64,000 nucleotides of DNA from Entomortierella parvispora. Lineage: Eukaryota; Mortierellomycota; Mortierellomycetes; Mortierellales; Mortierellaceae. Position numbers and translations under genes: made by a program. Shown here one piece after another: positions 35,321-47,711 of this stretch. Numbering within the stretch: the first letter of the stretch is position 1; every line of letters starts with the position of its first letter. The stretch spans positions 3,100,001 through 3,164,000 of the forward strand of contig OY752142.1 of the NCBI GenBank assembly GCA_963573315.1, written 5' to 3'. The notes beneath the pieces were generated by a model. The model worked only from the letters and a program-made list of their open reading frames with translations, did no database searches and was not told the DNA's origin.

Positions 35321-36470
35321 TTACTTTTGACCAGGAGCGTTGGGATCCTTCTGGAGGTCTCTCAACAACTCTCTCATCCTGCTGGTGTCACGGCGACCGC
35401 TCTTCAGGGCAGCGGCAGCGGCAGTAGGGCTGGTATCCAAATGACGGTTAATACGCTCCCACTGTGTTCCTGAAGAGACATCATCACGCTTGGCCAAGAA
35501 TTCAGCCTCCTTGTCCCTGTGGAACCAGAAACAAAAAAAGTCCACAGTTAGCTCAACGCTTCAAAATGTCCTTGTTCTATCGTCTGAAAATGACTGTCAA
35601 AAAAAGGACATTTCCTGATTTACCTGTTCTCTGCGATCGCCTTGGATCTCTTTTGGTTGTAATCCTCATAGAAGCGATCAATCTCCTCGCGAGCAGCTCC
35701 AATGGTCTCCAAACGCTTGGCCTCTGATCGCTTGTCCTTTTCCTCAATGATAGCCGCTTGCTGGTTGCGCCATTCACTATATCCATCAGAAAAAGTAGTA
35801 AGTGAGCTGGAAGGGTACAATCGTGGGCTCAAAGTGTTGCTCAGGTACAATGCTTACAGGACAACCTCAGGGACCTCTTGGGACTTGAACTGGGGTGCAC
35901 GGCTAAGAGTGGGGCTAGGACTTCCGAATCCGTTGCTTACGCCAGTGGCCTGGATGGGAATGCTGGCAGCAAAAGGCTATTTATATACGACGACAATGTA
36001 CAGAAAAAGAACAGTTCTGGTTGAGAGTTCATCCTGCATCAATTGAAACCCCATTCTTGCTTCCAGCTGGCGCTCCTCAGGGATCGTCTCTTTTGCTCCT
36101 AGTCCTTTCTTTTCCTCTTTCTTCTTACCTGGCTGACAGGGGCCGATTCCGTGGTCTCGATGGCGGGAAAGTCGCTCTGGAAGGCACTAAAGTCGTCATC
36201 ATTGTCTGCTGCCACGGTGGGGACGACATGGCTGGAGCTCTGAGGGGCAATAGAGATACCGGCGTCATGGTCTGCAAAGCTGGGGAAGTTGGATTCAAAG
36301 TCGGCGGGCGAGGTCACGGCTGATCCTGAAGAGAGTCCAGCCAAAAAGTCGGCATCCCCTCCGAGGATGGCCTGCTCACGCGCCAAGAAGTCGGCAGTGG
36401 GGTCATCGGAGCCAAAGTCGGTCTTTTTGTTGGAGGAGGAAGAGGACGCGTCAAAGGAGAAATCGTCCAT
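35321..36470 (-). CDS. CLC1: Clathrin light chain
   Basis: Regulatory light chain of the clathrin triskelion on endocytic and trans-Golgi coats. Minus-strand exons: 36129-36470, 35858-35976, 35624-35776 and 35321-35516, in frame, about 269 residues. The N-terminus is acidic and Ser/Asp-rich with a DPTADFLAREQAILGGDADF segment, matching the family's conserved DPAAEFLAREQ-type motif. The central helix that binds the heavy chain begins at EVVLEWRNQQAAIIEEKDKR and runs through EAKRLETIGAAREEIDRFYE to AIAENRDKEAEF. The C-terminal part (GTQWERINRHLD, SRMRELLRDLQKDPNAPG) is also typical. Length is near that of yeast Clc1. A CACGTGAT box lies 340 bp upstream of the start. Confidence 0.95.
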
Positions 36471-36848
36471 GGTGCTGGAAATATGTGTCGGACTAGGATA
36501 GCGTCAAGCAGAGACGAGGTGAGAGGGAGAGGGAGAGGAGAGAAAGAAAGGAGAACTGGTCAGCCTATGGGTCGAGAGTGAAGGAATAATGCATCCCTCT
36601 TTGCAAGGTACAGCATGATGAAACAGGGCTGCAGAAGGAACAGGGCTCTCGTTTCCAGTTCCTCATGGAGTCGCTGTGGCCATCGGTTCCCGCTTCATGG
36701 TCAGCACTTACAGAGGAGAGGAGGGAATGAATGTGTGTGAGGAAACAAGAGGAGGGAACAATGCAAGATGATGCCATGATGGTATCATTCTTGCCACGAC
36801 GACTGTGTTCACGTGATGTCGCGTCACTAAGAGTCACCTGACTTACAG
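36471..36848. other. CLC1 upstream region
   Basis: About 380 bp upstream of the clathrin light chain start, with a G/A tract (36510-36550, C/T on the CLC1 sense strand), CACGTGAT at 36810-36817 and a GTCGCGTCAC stretch beside it. Most likely promoter. Confidence 0.45.
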
Positions 36849-37345
36849 GTACGGCCTGGGCTGCACTGCGGCCTGCGCGCGGGCCATCGTGGACGAATGG
36901 ATGTGGGAGAGCGTCGTTTTTGCTCCATGTTCTGTACATGACCAGCACAGGATTTCGCCCGCAGCGATGTCGGACCAGTTTCAGCCAGTAGAGGATCCGA
37001 TGGAACTTGAACGGTACATAATCTTCATACCCGACAAACATCCTCTTGTGGAAAGGACTCTTATGGAATACACAGGGCCACCAGTGGACGTCAACTTCGT
37101 GTACGACTGCAGCACTCCCGAGGAATGTGAAGTATACGCAAGGTCTGCGAATAGGTACCTGGGCGTTCTACTTGATGTACGATAACCTCTGGCTAGGCGA
37201 CGTGGCGTACTTACAGCTAGTGTCGATGGAGAATGGTAGGGTGTACAGAATTGCGCACCAGAACATATGGAGAGACTTGGTCTCGCTGGAGAGCGGGCAG
37301 AGGGGCATGGACTGTCTGGCGACGAGACAAGCTCCAATACATTAA
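36849..37345 (+). pseudogene. Possible degenerate gene fragment
   Basis: Plus-strand DNA after an acceptor-like TTACAG (36843-36848) encodes protein-like sequence: DPMELERYIIFIPDKHPLVE, TLMEYTGPPVDVNFVYDCST and PEECEVYARSANR. It then stops in frame near 37185. The next frame carries on with WAFYLMYDNLWLGDVAYLQL and VSMENGRVYRIAHQNIWRDL until TAA at 37345. The two parts would read as one chain if one frame change near 37155 is assumed, so this looks like a decayed or partial gene, or one with a small unrecognised intron. I do not recognise the family with confidence; the pattern is faintly like the large extracellular loop of ABCA-type transporters. No continuation is evident downstream. Confidence 0.35.
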
Positions 37346-38246
37346 AAACCCCATACCAAAAGGATTCTGAACAGAGCTGCCACGAGTAAGATAAAAAAGA
37401 GTGGCACCGCAACGCGACCGTATTGCCCATCCTGTTTCTAATGCCATCACACGTGGAGGTGTAACCTGACGCATTCCTGACCCCCCGAGATCCTGAAGCT
37501 GTTACGGTGCGAAACATACTGTCTACATTCATGCCTGAGGAACACTGCGCGATAGGTCAGGGGGACTCTTCTACTTTTACACAGAAACACAGCTTTATTT
37601 CCAGACTCAGTCTGTCGGAAAACCATCCAAAGGGATACCGAGACACCAAAGTAATCTTTTCCTCCGCTCCCTCCTATATGAACGCTCATCCAGCTGTGAA
37701 ATGAACCAAAGGAAAAAGAAAAGGAAAAAAAAAGGTGGTGTTGCAAGTTTTCATCAATTGAAAAGGCGCGTGTTTTCCCATCGCAGGCATTATCCTTGTC
37801 TGGTAATAAGGGTATGATCTCAGCTCCAGATGAAGATATTGTCTTTCAACAATAAACATCCAGGCACCCCTTGCGCGATCTCAATTGAATCCTTTTGGGC
37901 CACAAGAATGAAGAAAAAAGAAAGAAACATTGAAAACCAAACAATCCCAGTGTACTATTTTTTACCCCCTTTTTCTGAAGTGAAGGAAACGCGAAAACTA
38001 GAAGGCTCACCGACCACAGGTGAATGCAACAAGATTAAAAAGAAATAAAACGTATAGAATGAAAATGGTTATGTGAATATAAAAAAAAAAGAGAAAATAA
38101 CCTCGACTTGGGAGATGATGGAAAAGAAAAGAAGCAAACAATGAAAACAGATGACAGAGTGAAAAGAGAAAGAAACATACAAAGTCGAGGTTTACCTGCG
38201 ATGATGACAGATCATACTCTCAAAAGATACCCAGCCTTTTTTTTTC
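37346..38246. other. Intergenic, downstream of the SSS symporter
   Basis: About 900 bp, becoming very A-rich on the plus strand from 37700 to 38150. I see no gene. The 37500-37700 stretch has a 65-codon open frame beginning without ATG and without recognisable features. Confidence 0.45.
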
Positions 38247-39937
38247 TCACTTGGGCCCATGGGCAAGAGGCTTGTTGTCAGGAGAGGGACACTCGACATT
38301 ACGGACAGAGCTAGCTTTCGAGTCCAACCTTTCCTGCCCATCTTCAGCCGTAGACGCCTCGGCAGGAAGCACTAGTGGAACGGGGTACTGGAATCCGCAG
38401 GTCTTGCGAATACCCATTTCGAGATACCCTGCCAAGAAGACACCGACGGACGAGAAAACCAGGGGCAGGACGAATGAGGGCCAGTCATAAGACTCGACAA
38501 ATGTGTAGTGCAGTCCCTCTGACATGCTGCCCTTCTTCAGGTAGCCAAACACGACAATCGACAAGAATCCGGTAATGATTCCCGAGACCATGGACCAACC
38601 AGTGATAAAGCCCTCATAGCGATCTACCAATCCCAGCAGGAGGGGCACAGCGCAGATGGTGCAGATCAAGTTGCCGACCAAGAACAGGACAATGATGTTG
38701 TAGCCCTTCAACGACACAAAGACGATAGGGATGTTGATCAAGAACACCAACGCACGGGGGTACCAGACAGACTTTCCACGGAAGAACCGAGATGCCAAAG
38801 TGTCGACAATGGCGTTCTGGAGTGAATCCACAGCACCCTCGTTCATGGTCACAACGGCCAATGAGGCCATGACAAGGATCCAGGAAGGTGCGGTGCCTTT
38901 GCCAGCCGTCAACAAGTCAAAGAAACCGGTCGATCCATAAGGGTCAGAAAGGGGGAATCCAGCCCACATGGCCAAGAAACCTCCGAATCCATAGAGGAAG
39001 CAGACGACAACCAAACCCAAGCCCCCCCAGAGTGATCCACGCTTGAGAGCTTTCTCGTCAGCAGAGGCCCAGATACGTTGCCAGGGACCTTCGGAAAAGA
39101 TGGTAGCGCAGGTCATAGAAATCGGCATGGCTCCGCAGGCGGCCCAGCCAAAATAGTTGGGACCCAACATATCCGGCAGAGGCGTGGGCAAACTTTCTGG
39201 GCGGAAGGTCACAGCGACATAGACGGCCATGATGAGCAACAGCAAGACTCCAAAGACTCCCTGGGCAACGTCAGTCAAGATCGAGACATACAGGCCTCCA
39301 GCGGCGGTATAGAGTGAGGTGACAATAGCGACGATAATGACAATGGGCAGACGAGGACCGCCAATGACTTTTTCAAACAGGTTCCCAATCGAGGTATATT
39401 CGGCGCAAAGGGCGATGAACATGTTCAACAACATGACGATGGTGACGAGAATCATGGGAATGGTACCGAAGCGCCAGCGAACAAAGTCACCCAAGGAGAG
39501 TACACCGGGATACTTGCGATGCAGGACAGCACCCACCCGAGCGACCAAGAAGATGGGGAGCCCGCAAGAGACAGAGTAGGCGACAAGACCCACGATACCA
39601 GCAGAGACAACATAGGCAGGCATGGCAAAGATGACCCTGCAGAAACAACGGCAAAGAGAAAAAACAGTATGGTTAGGGTCAGAGGATGAGAACTGGGCAT
39701 TGAGGGCTCTAAGGTAAGGGAAAACAAGAGATGATGGTAAACATACCAAGCACCGACACCGGAAGCATAGAAGGACCAGGCGATGGTGCGTTCAGGCACG
39801 GAACGGCGAGCCGTCAAAAAGAACTCTGTGGTATCCTTCTGGACCTTTTGACGACGGTGGGCGAGAAAGAGGGCACCGAGTCCAAAGAGGACGACTGTGG
39901 TGATGGACAGACCATACGTGACAGAGACCAGCGACAT
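38247..39937 (-). CDS. Sodium:solute symporter family protein (DUR3-like)
   Basis: Two exons, 39747-39937 and 38247-39636, joined in frame as GAW-VIFAMP, about 526 residues. It is an SSS/SLC5 (LeuT-fold) transporter with about 13-14 hydrophobic spans. Markers in order: TTEFFLTARRSVPERTIAWS, FYASGVGAWVIFAMPAYVVS, LGDFVRWRFG, MFIALCAEYTSIGNLFEKVI, VTSLYTAAGGLYVSILTDVA (the family's conserved GG-x4-TD region), TFRPESLPTPLPDMLGPNYF, MASLAVVTMNEGAVDSLQNA and LKGYNIIVLFLVGNLICTIC. Fungal urea/polyamine transporters of the Dur3 type have this architecture, but the substrate is not fixed. The long exon ends in a hydrophilic tail. TGA is followed by one G and nine As on the sense strand. Confidence 0.88.
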
Positions 39938-40854
39938 TGTTGGCGACTGTGGATGGGCCAGGAAGGTAAGAGGGAAGGGGGACAGGAGAGAAGAAGAGTG
40001 GGGAAAGAAGGAGAAGAGAAGGAAAGAAAAAGAGATGCTTGTTTTGAGCCCTGGCAGGCGACAGTCACCTTTTTCCCCCCCTTTTCTTCATTTCAAACGG
40101 AGTTTGCGATGGCACCCCTGCAAAACCCGGGGTCTGAGCAGCATGACTTTCTTTGACTGACACAAAGAGTTAGCGGCCACTCAATCTAGATCGATCGTGC
40201 CCAGTGTGTTGCTAGTACAGTGAAGATCCCTCTCCCTCTCTTTCGCCAATTGTTCAATTGCTCGTACTATGTAGGTCAGGGAGGATTGATTGTCTCCTCT
40301 TGACTGTTCATGCTCACTGCTGTCATTCCCCGGTAAACCTGACCCGCTTTCCTCCCCTTTCTCTTCTTCTTGCGGAACCATTTGCTCACACCTTGATCGT
40401 CTTTGATGATTGAATCCCCGCTCTTCTTTCGCTCGCCTTCTCAGACCTCAGTGCCATGCCCAGATCTTGAGAGCGCGATGGACTGTGTGCGATTAACAGT
40501 ACAGCTTTGAGTGAGTGCAGCTCCGTCGTAGAAAATCTTGCTTCGTCCGCGATTCAAGAGACTCGAGACCCATTGAACGGGAGCTATTATTTTCGAGAGG
40601 CGCTTGGGGCTTATTCTTTCCTGTGTTTAGGGTGAATTTGGGAAGATTCTACTTGATCAAGGGCAAGTGGATACGTTCAAGGGGTAAGGGACAAACCCCA
40701 AAATGAGGTCAAAAAGAAACTTCGAAGAGCAACGCCTTGAACAGAATTGAAGGGACAATGTCAATACAAGATTGGGAAAGGGGCATCTGCTGGTAAAAAA
40801 ACCTGATGGAGAGAACGCGTTCTTTATTTTACACTGGTATTCTCGATACTTTTT
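39938..40854. other. Upstream of the symporter / downstream of TMEM115
   Basis: 917 bp. G/A-rich DNA at 39960-40040 (C/T on the symporter sense strand) directly precedes the symporter start. The rest is mixed sequence with short non-ATG frames and no supported gene. Confidence 0.45.
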
Positions 40855-42645
40855 TCAATCCGTCCTTATTTTTTCGGTGACTGAGACTGAGGACTCGTTG
40901 ACGTCCAGCGCCGAGGTTTCAAAAAGAACCTCGTCCTCTTCCTCATCCTCTTCGTGTAATGGCTCTGCTGATAGGGACAACAAAGAGATCGGCGCTGCTC
41001 CTGAATTAGATCCTACAGTTCCCTTAAGAATTGAGCGCCCGGGTCCTGAAAAGTAGGTGTGATTTCCAGCCGCCGCATGGAGCCGCATGTCCAATGCCTT
41101 CAATGCCAACGCCCTGATCCAGCATCGCATGGAGTTGATAAATATGTATCAGAACATTTGAATGACACCGCTTGCTTTCAATTGCTTCAGAAACGAACAA
41201 TGGCTTACCTTCTGCGCTCCGCCTCGGCTCTGAGACTGCCTGGCTGAGTAAAGGTGTGACCCATGCCAGCCATTTGAGGATTTTCTAGGTCATACTGAAA
41301 GCTTCCTCCATATCCTATTGGCGAAAAGAGATGGAGCTTGACGAGAATGCCAAAGAAGAAGTTGGAGATGGCCTTGACGGGTGGTCTAGTAATACAGATA
41401 AGGAGGTATTAGGGGTGATTTGCAGACACAGGGGATTGTGCAGGATGTATCGTATGTGCTTACTGGACAAACTCTGGGAAAAATGAAGCAAAGGAAAAGT
41501 TTTCTCCTCTGTCACCTCGAATCCCATCTTGCACTCTGATAAAGCGAGAATAAAGCCAGGCCAAACTGAGGCCATAGAGCGCCATCAGAAGCTGAACTTG
41601 CTGATGTGTGATGATTGCTTGAATAATCATAATAGCCGAGTAAAGTAGCGGCACGGACTAATTGAAGTAAACATGAGGCGATGCTGTTAAATATCTGGAC
41701 TTCAACGATCCACAGCACAAGTTCACCGGTTTTGTCCACTTACTCCAACACGCATCGAAAGAAACCCCCAGAAAGTGATGACATGGTCCGGGATGAGTTG
41801 CTTGAAGCCAATTACAAATCCTGCAATGACGCTTGTTAATCCGTACGCCTGCGTATCGAACCTAGAACGGAAGAGTAGAAGAATACGGGAGTTTGAGATC
41901 AAAGTGTTGCATGGTTGTATCCTCGGTATAACTTTGGTATAACTTTAGACGGCGACTTTTTTTTGCGTACAGTAGCTCTTCATTCCCGCGGACGACAAAC
42001 TCGAATAGGCAGGTGAAGTAGATCCCGAGCATTGGACCGATGCTAGTGATGGCCACGTATTTGAAAAACTCGCGTGATCCCCATCCACGCTCCAAATATT
42101 TGCCAGCAGAGAGTAGGATAAAGATATTGATCGCATACTAATGAATGGTCGAGCGAGATGGGAGCGAAGGAAGGGAGCAGTATTAGTATCAGTGTTCGCC
42201 TTGTTCCACAAAGGGGATCCTCTTCCATGCGGCCGTTTGATTGCTGCATAGATATCGACTTGCCAGCACAATGTTCCTTTCAAAGAATGCCGCTGTTGCA
42301 AATGTCCAGAATCGATAGGGTGCACTAGAGAATGGAAATGCAATTAGTATGAGAGGACTGGACGCGTTCCCTGCGGGTCCTGCGGCGCCATGCACAAAAA
42401 CAAAAAAAAACAGAAAGCGGCGATTGTGTTTACATGACAGGCACCATGGCCAGAAAAGAGACGAGTCTTTGTTCTGCATCGGCAATGTCTTCATTCTCGC
42501 CTGCCCGGTTGGCGATGGCCATGTCCCTGAATCGAAGGAGGAAACCGAGGGCAGTGGCGGCGGTCACTGCGGTGGCGAGGGACTTTGTCAGTGCGGGCAC
42601 ATTGGTCACTCGGGATCGCCAACTGGCGGCGACGGAGGCCGACAT
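40855..42645 (-). CDS. TMEM115: TMEM115-like rhomboid-related Golgi membrane protein
   Basis: Minus-strand exons: 42434-42645, about 42270-42324 (donor uncertain), 41971-42137, 41744-41861, 41464-41657, 41209-41385 and 40855-41113. The other junctions are GT-AG and in frame. About 380-390 residues. It matches human TMEM115 (DUF1751) along its length: YRFWTFATAAFFERNI, GKYLERGWGSREFFKYVAIT, FDTQAYGLTSVIAGFVIGFK, QLIPDHVITFWGFLSMRV, LAWLYSRFIRV, ENFSFASFFPEFVQPPVKAI and AEAERRRALALKALDMRL. The family is a rhomboid-like Golgi protein without protease residues and has been linked to retrograde Golgi-ER transport. The C-terminus is acidic (LHEEDEEEDEV). The stop TGA is followed at once by five As. 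Head-to-head with chitin synthase. Confidence 0.85.
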
Positions 42646-43409
42646 TGGGGGTAATGAGTAAGAAGAAAAGGAAGTAGAGGAAAAGAGCAGGATGAATGAA
42701 TGAAAGCGGGAGATTGGCTTTTGGTTGTCGCAGCGGTAGCTAGCGGATGGGCTGCTTCGAAGGGGGGAGCCAGGTGGTGGTGGTGGTTGTAGTTGTGGAG
42801 TGGGGGAAGGGAGATGAAAGATGGCGAAGGAAAGGAAGAGCGATTTGAGAGTGAGAGCAGCAGCAGCAGCAGCAGCATGGGCAGGACCTTACATTGCATT
42901 TGCACGCAGACACACACGGACACAGAACAGAGGGTGGAAACGCGAAATCACATGACCGATGGATGGATGGATTCTTTTTGTTTTGCGCGTTCGTTAGTTG
43001 GATCGTTGGGTCGTTGGATCTCTTTTCTGCTGCAGTCTCCTTCCTCACTCGCATTCTGCGGGGAGTGAGACAGGGCATTCATTGTTGGCACACATCCCAG
43101 GAACAAGGTCTGGATGCAATCGTCTGGCGCGTGAAAGGTGCACACTGCACACAAGGCAGCAGAAGGCGGACAAAGGAACGAACAAAAACCGACGGCGACA
43201 GCCCTTTGGCGCCAATTTATTTAGAGTTGGGCGGAATGGACACTGCACACTGCACACCCACACACCACGCAGGGACACACAGGACAGGGCATATTCAGGC
43301 ACGCTCTTCTTTCCTCTTCTTCCTCTTCCTCCTCCCTTCATCCTTCATCCTTCCTGTCCTCCTCTTCTCTTCTCCTCTCAGCCTCGCCGCATGCACCTGC
43401 CTCTACAAC
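42646..43409. promoter_or_regulatory. Divergent promoter TMEM115 / chitin synthase
   Basis: 764 bp between divergent start codons. It contains a (GCA)n run at 42857-42877, an AATCACATGACCGATGGATG stretch (42946-42965), a TTGGATCGTTGGGTCGTTGG direct repeat near 42998, two CACTGCACACTGCACAC-type repeats (43140-43262) and a C/T-rich leader before the chitin synthase ATG. The frame is open upstream of that ATG, but the sequence does not look like protein. Confidence 0.5.
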
Positions 43410-46400
43410 ATGTACCGCCAAAAGAGACCTCCCAGGAACAACCATGACCAGCTTTCGCTCATTGCCGAATCAGAATCCTCGGATCACAATCGCTCCCGCC
43501 CACAACCAACCTACCAACCCAGCCATCGACCCCTTGCAGCAGCAAGGAGGGGTCAACCCCAGTTTGCTACCTCCACCTATGCCTCCTCCACCTTCTCTTC
43601 CTCCACTTCTCAGACATCGAATGACCTCCCTGACTTTGAGGTCCCCTCCTACTCGTCATTCATCAAGGACAAGTCTGACCTCACCCGCCACCAGTCCATC
43701 TACTCAATCATCTCGCGCAAATCAATTCGATCCATCATCTCTAATCCCGACATTGACACTGAGAATGCCTATTCCTACTACCCGCACTCCCAGCCCCAAC
43801 GACCTAAAGAAGAGGAAGAGCCCGTATTTTCAGTGCAGCTGCAGGATTTCAACCCTCCTCCTCCAGAGTCCCCTGTCCTGGTCCCTGCACCAGTGCTCCC
43901 AGGCGAGATACCCGAGCGTCAAGAGCGGCGCTACAAAACCAAAAAGGTTGTTCAGCTCACAGACGACAACCTCGTGCTCGAATGTCCGGTCCCTCCACAT
44001 TACCTAGTCAAACAGACGCGCCAAAAGGGCCAAGAATGGGAGTTCATGAGGTACTCGGCCGTCACCTGCGATCCTGACCAGTTTAAGGCAGAGAACTTTA
44101 CCCTTAGGCCTGCCATGTGGAGGAGAGAGACAGAACTCTTTATAGTGGTCACCATGTACAACGTAAGCAGACTACCAAAGACAAGAAGGAAGAAAGAAAG
44201 CCGACGTTATTCCAGGCATTGGCTTTTTTTTTGGAACTAGCAAAAGCTCAAATTTGGTTGTTTCATCGTTGATAGGAAAACGTAAATTTGTTTGCAGAAA
44301 CCATGCATGGGATCATGAAGAACATCCGTCACCTCGCATCCAGGAACAACTCGAAAACGTGGGGCGAGGGCTCATGGGAAAAAGTCGTCGTCTGCATTGT
44401 TGCCGATGGAAGAAAAAAGTGCGACCCTCAAGTCTACAACTACCTCGCGGCCATGGGCGTCTACCAAGAAGGTGTGGCCAAGCGCGAAGTCAATGGAAAG
44501 CAAGTCGAAGCTCACGTCTACGAGGTAACCACAGGACGATCGTGCAGCTCGGACCCTCAAAGTGACCACATGGAGGCTGATGAACGCCCACTTGATCCTT
44601 TGACCTTTTTGCGTTCCGCTGTTTAATTCCTATTTTTGTGTCCACTCCACATAGTACACCACACAGGTGACAATTGACCCCCACATGAAGATTGTCGAGT
44701 CCAAGAATAGTGACAGTGGATATGTGCCTGTGCAGATGATGTTTTGTCTCAAGGAAAAGAACGCCAAAAAGCTAAACTCGCATCGGTGGTTCTTCAACGC
44801 ATTCGGACCCGTCATCGACCCCAGGGTCTGTATTCTCCTCGACGTAGGCACAAGGCCCGGGCCAACATCAATATATCAGCTCTGGAAGGCTTTTGACCTC
44901 AACTCAAACGTGGCTGGAGCTTGCGGAGAGATCAAGCCTGTCAAAGGAGCACTCGCAAAAAACCTGTTGAACCCATTGGTGGCTGCCCAAAACTTTGAAT
45001 ACAAGATGGTAGGTGGTTTACTGGAAAACGACAAACCTGACTCTTTGAACGATTGATCGACAATGATTAACCGACTCATTGACATTAGAACAACATCTTG
45101 GACAAGCCGCTCGAGTCTGTCATTGGTTATATCTCTGTGTTGCCAGGAGCTTTCTCCGCGTACAGATACAAGGCACTGTTGACTTCTCCAGAGACACCGA
45201 CTGAGGGCCCTCTAATCAGCTATTTCAAAGGAGAAAAACCGACGCCGGACTCGGGAATTTTTGACGCCAACATGTACCTTGCAGAAGATCGTATTCTGTG
45301 CTTCGAATTGGTGGCAAAACGGAACTATGCTTGGACACTGCGATACGTGAAGGCAGCTTGGGCAGAAACGGACGTCCCTGATACCGTGCCGGAATTGATC
45401 AGTCAACGTCGTCGATGGTTGAATGGCACATTCTTTGTGGCCCTGTTCTCTATCTTTCACTTTGGCAAGATCTACAAGAGCGACCATGCCTACTGGAGGT
45501 GAGAATGGCTCCTTGGATCTGGCTCCTGTTTATCATCTGAATTGAACGTTATCTAACTCGGGAATCTGTATCTTCTTCATGAATAGGAAACTGCTGTTTC
45601 ACCTGCAGCTTCTGTACAACGTTCTGAGCATTTTTTTCAGCTGGTTTGCTATCGTAAGTCATCCTTGATTTCCATCTTTGATCGAGGAATCCAGCTCTGT
45701 CATCCGCTCTAACCCATGTTATCCGATTATAGGCAAATATCTACCTGACATTCTACATTCTTGCCAACTCACTCACATTTCCAGAGAACAGTCCATATGG
45801 ACGAAGCGATATCTTCAAGGTCGTATTTATTGTGTTGAAGTATTTCTACGAATTTTTGGTCATTATCACATTTGTGCTTAGTATGGGCAACCGCCCCACA
45901 GGGTGAGTGTTCATACAACGTTCGTGTCGACAGGTATCCCCTAAGGCGTCTTCTCTAACAAGCTGTTGTTATCTTGCTCTAGATCCAAATTGCTTTATAC
46001 CGCAGCCATGTTTTTTTTCGCCTTTTTGATGGCGTACATGACGTTTTGCGCCGTCTGGCTGACTTATCTCGGAATTTCACATGCGCTGGCCGCAGGTGAA
46101 ACGTCCCTGGATGCAGTGCTCAAGGATCCCACGTTTAGAAACGTGATCTTGTCCCTAGCGTCCACTTATGGCCTCTATCTCTTTGGAAGTGTCCTTTATC
46201 TTGAGCCATGGCACATGGTGACCAGCTTTGTGCAGTACCTCTGCATGATGCCCAGGTAAATCAGGGGGGTATCCTACTCTTTTGAAGATGAAGGGTCAAA
46301 CTTGTTATTGACATTCACCTTTGATCTCGTTGCGTCCCATTTAGCTATGTTAATGTCTTGAATGTGTATGCATTCTGCAACACGCACGATGTCAGTTGGG

Positions 46401-46834
46401 GCACCAAGGGTGATACAATCGACAACATGGATCTGGGTGCAGTCAAGGGTACCACCAAAGAAGGCGGAGACGGCGAGGTGACTGTGAACGTGCCTACACA
46501 AGAGCATGACATCAACGAGACGTATTTGCAAGCGGTGGCATCTCTCCGGGACAAGACAGAGGAACAAGCCCAGAAGAGGGACGCCAAAACGAAACAGGAA
46601 GATTACTACAAGGCGTTCCGGACCAGGCTGGTGCTGTTGTGGTGTGCCTCGAACGGATTGTTGGTCAGCATTGTCTCGTACTCGGGATCGAATCAGACGG
46701 GCTCGTATGATACACGGTCCAAGGCCTACTTGGCGTTTGTGCTGTGGTCGGTAGTGTTCCTGTCTGCGTTCCGGTTTGTGGGCAGTGTGGCTTACATTGT
46801 TCTGCGCCTGATTTCAGGCGAGCTTCGGTGGTAG
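43410..46834 (+). CDS. Chitin synthase (class I-III type)
   Basis: Plasma-membrane glycosyltransferase that polymerises UDP-GlcNAc into chitin. Exons 43410-44162, 44276-44524, 44655-45008, 45089-45498, 45587-45653, 45733-45902, 45983-46255 and 46345-46834; all are in frame, about 922 residues. The long N-terminal arm is Ser/Pro-rich. The catalytic domain starts near [20 protein letters not shown] and has [11 protein letters not shown] just before it; then [100 protein letters not shown] and [11 protein letters not shown] (the QxxRW motif). Several C-terminal membrane spans follow. All expected acidic and QRRRW residues are present. Motif order fits division 1 (classes I-III); the exact class needs a tree. 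Confidence 0.95.
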
Positions 46835-47711
46835 AGTGTACAGTACATAAAAAAGACATACATATAAAGTAGAGTCAGAGTCATGAAGAAGGGAGAGGAG
46901 AAACAGAAAACGAGTTGGCGCAAAGAAAGATGGAGAGACAAACCAAACGGGCAAACAGAAAACGAGATTGAGAGCGGGGGAGGACAAAGTAAAAGAGAGA
47001 GAGGGAGTGGAGTGGGAGGGATTGTGGGTCAAGTGAGCAGGCAGCAGCAGGCAGCAGCAGACAGACGGACAAGAGACAGCCGGGCCAGTGTATGATCCGC
47101 AAGGTAAAAAGGGCAGGACGCGTGAGAAAATTGGGCTTCTTGCCATATCGAGCCATTGGGTTCAGTGTCTTTTGTGTGTTTCCCCTCCCGTTCTGTCCTT
47201 GTGGATCCTCTGTCTCTCTTTCTTCCTCTCTTTTTCTCCTCTTTCTGCCCCATCCCATCTCCCTCATCCGTTTCTTTTGTTGTTGTTGTTGTTCTTGTCG
47301 ATCACTCATCTTCATTCCCATCCCCATTCCCCTTCTCTTCATCTCCTCTCTGCCCTCTCCTCTCCCCTCTTGTTCCCTAGACCCTGGTCATACCCCAGTC
47401 TTCTCTCCACTCTCCTCTTCTCTCCACTCCACTCCACTCTACACTCCGCCCGAACGCCCGCCTTCTTTCTTTTTCAGACTGTCCTGCTTCCCCTTGCTTT
47501 CGGCACCGTAACCCACGCCCAACCGTCGCCCCTCTCTTCGTTCTGCTTATGCTTGACTGCGACGAGAACATTGCCCTCCTTCAGGAACAAGGTAAAGCCC
47601 CCCTTCCCTAGTAAACCCTAGGCGCACTCGAGGAAGCACTGCTGATCCAGCGCAGACTCTCAAGAAAGTCAAGCAGATCAGCAGAGTTGTGGGGCCAACT
47701 TCTGGAGACGA
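46835..47711. other. Intergenic between chitin synthase and the mitochondrial carrier
   Basis: 877 bp. The left part is A/G-rich with GAGAGAGGGAGTGGAGTGGG and a CAGGCAGCAGCAGGCAGCAG patch (47037-47060). The right half is strongly C/T-rich in the sense of the next gene. Long open frames reflect that bias. Confidence 0.45.

Noticed and set aside
42894-43409. Open frame extending chitin synthase upstream by about 170 codons
   Set aside because: The frame has no ATG start with protein-like sequence and runs through promoter repeats; MYRQKRPP at 43410 is a normal start for this family.
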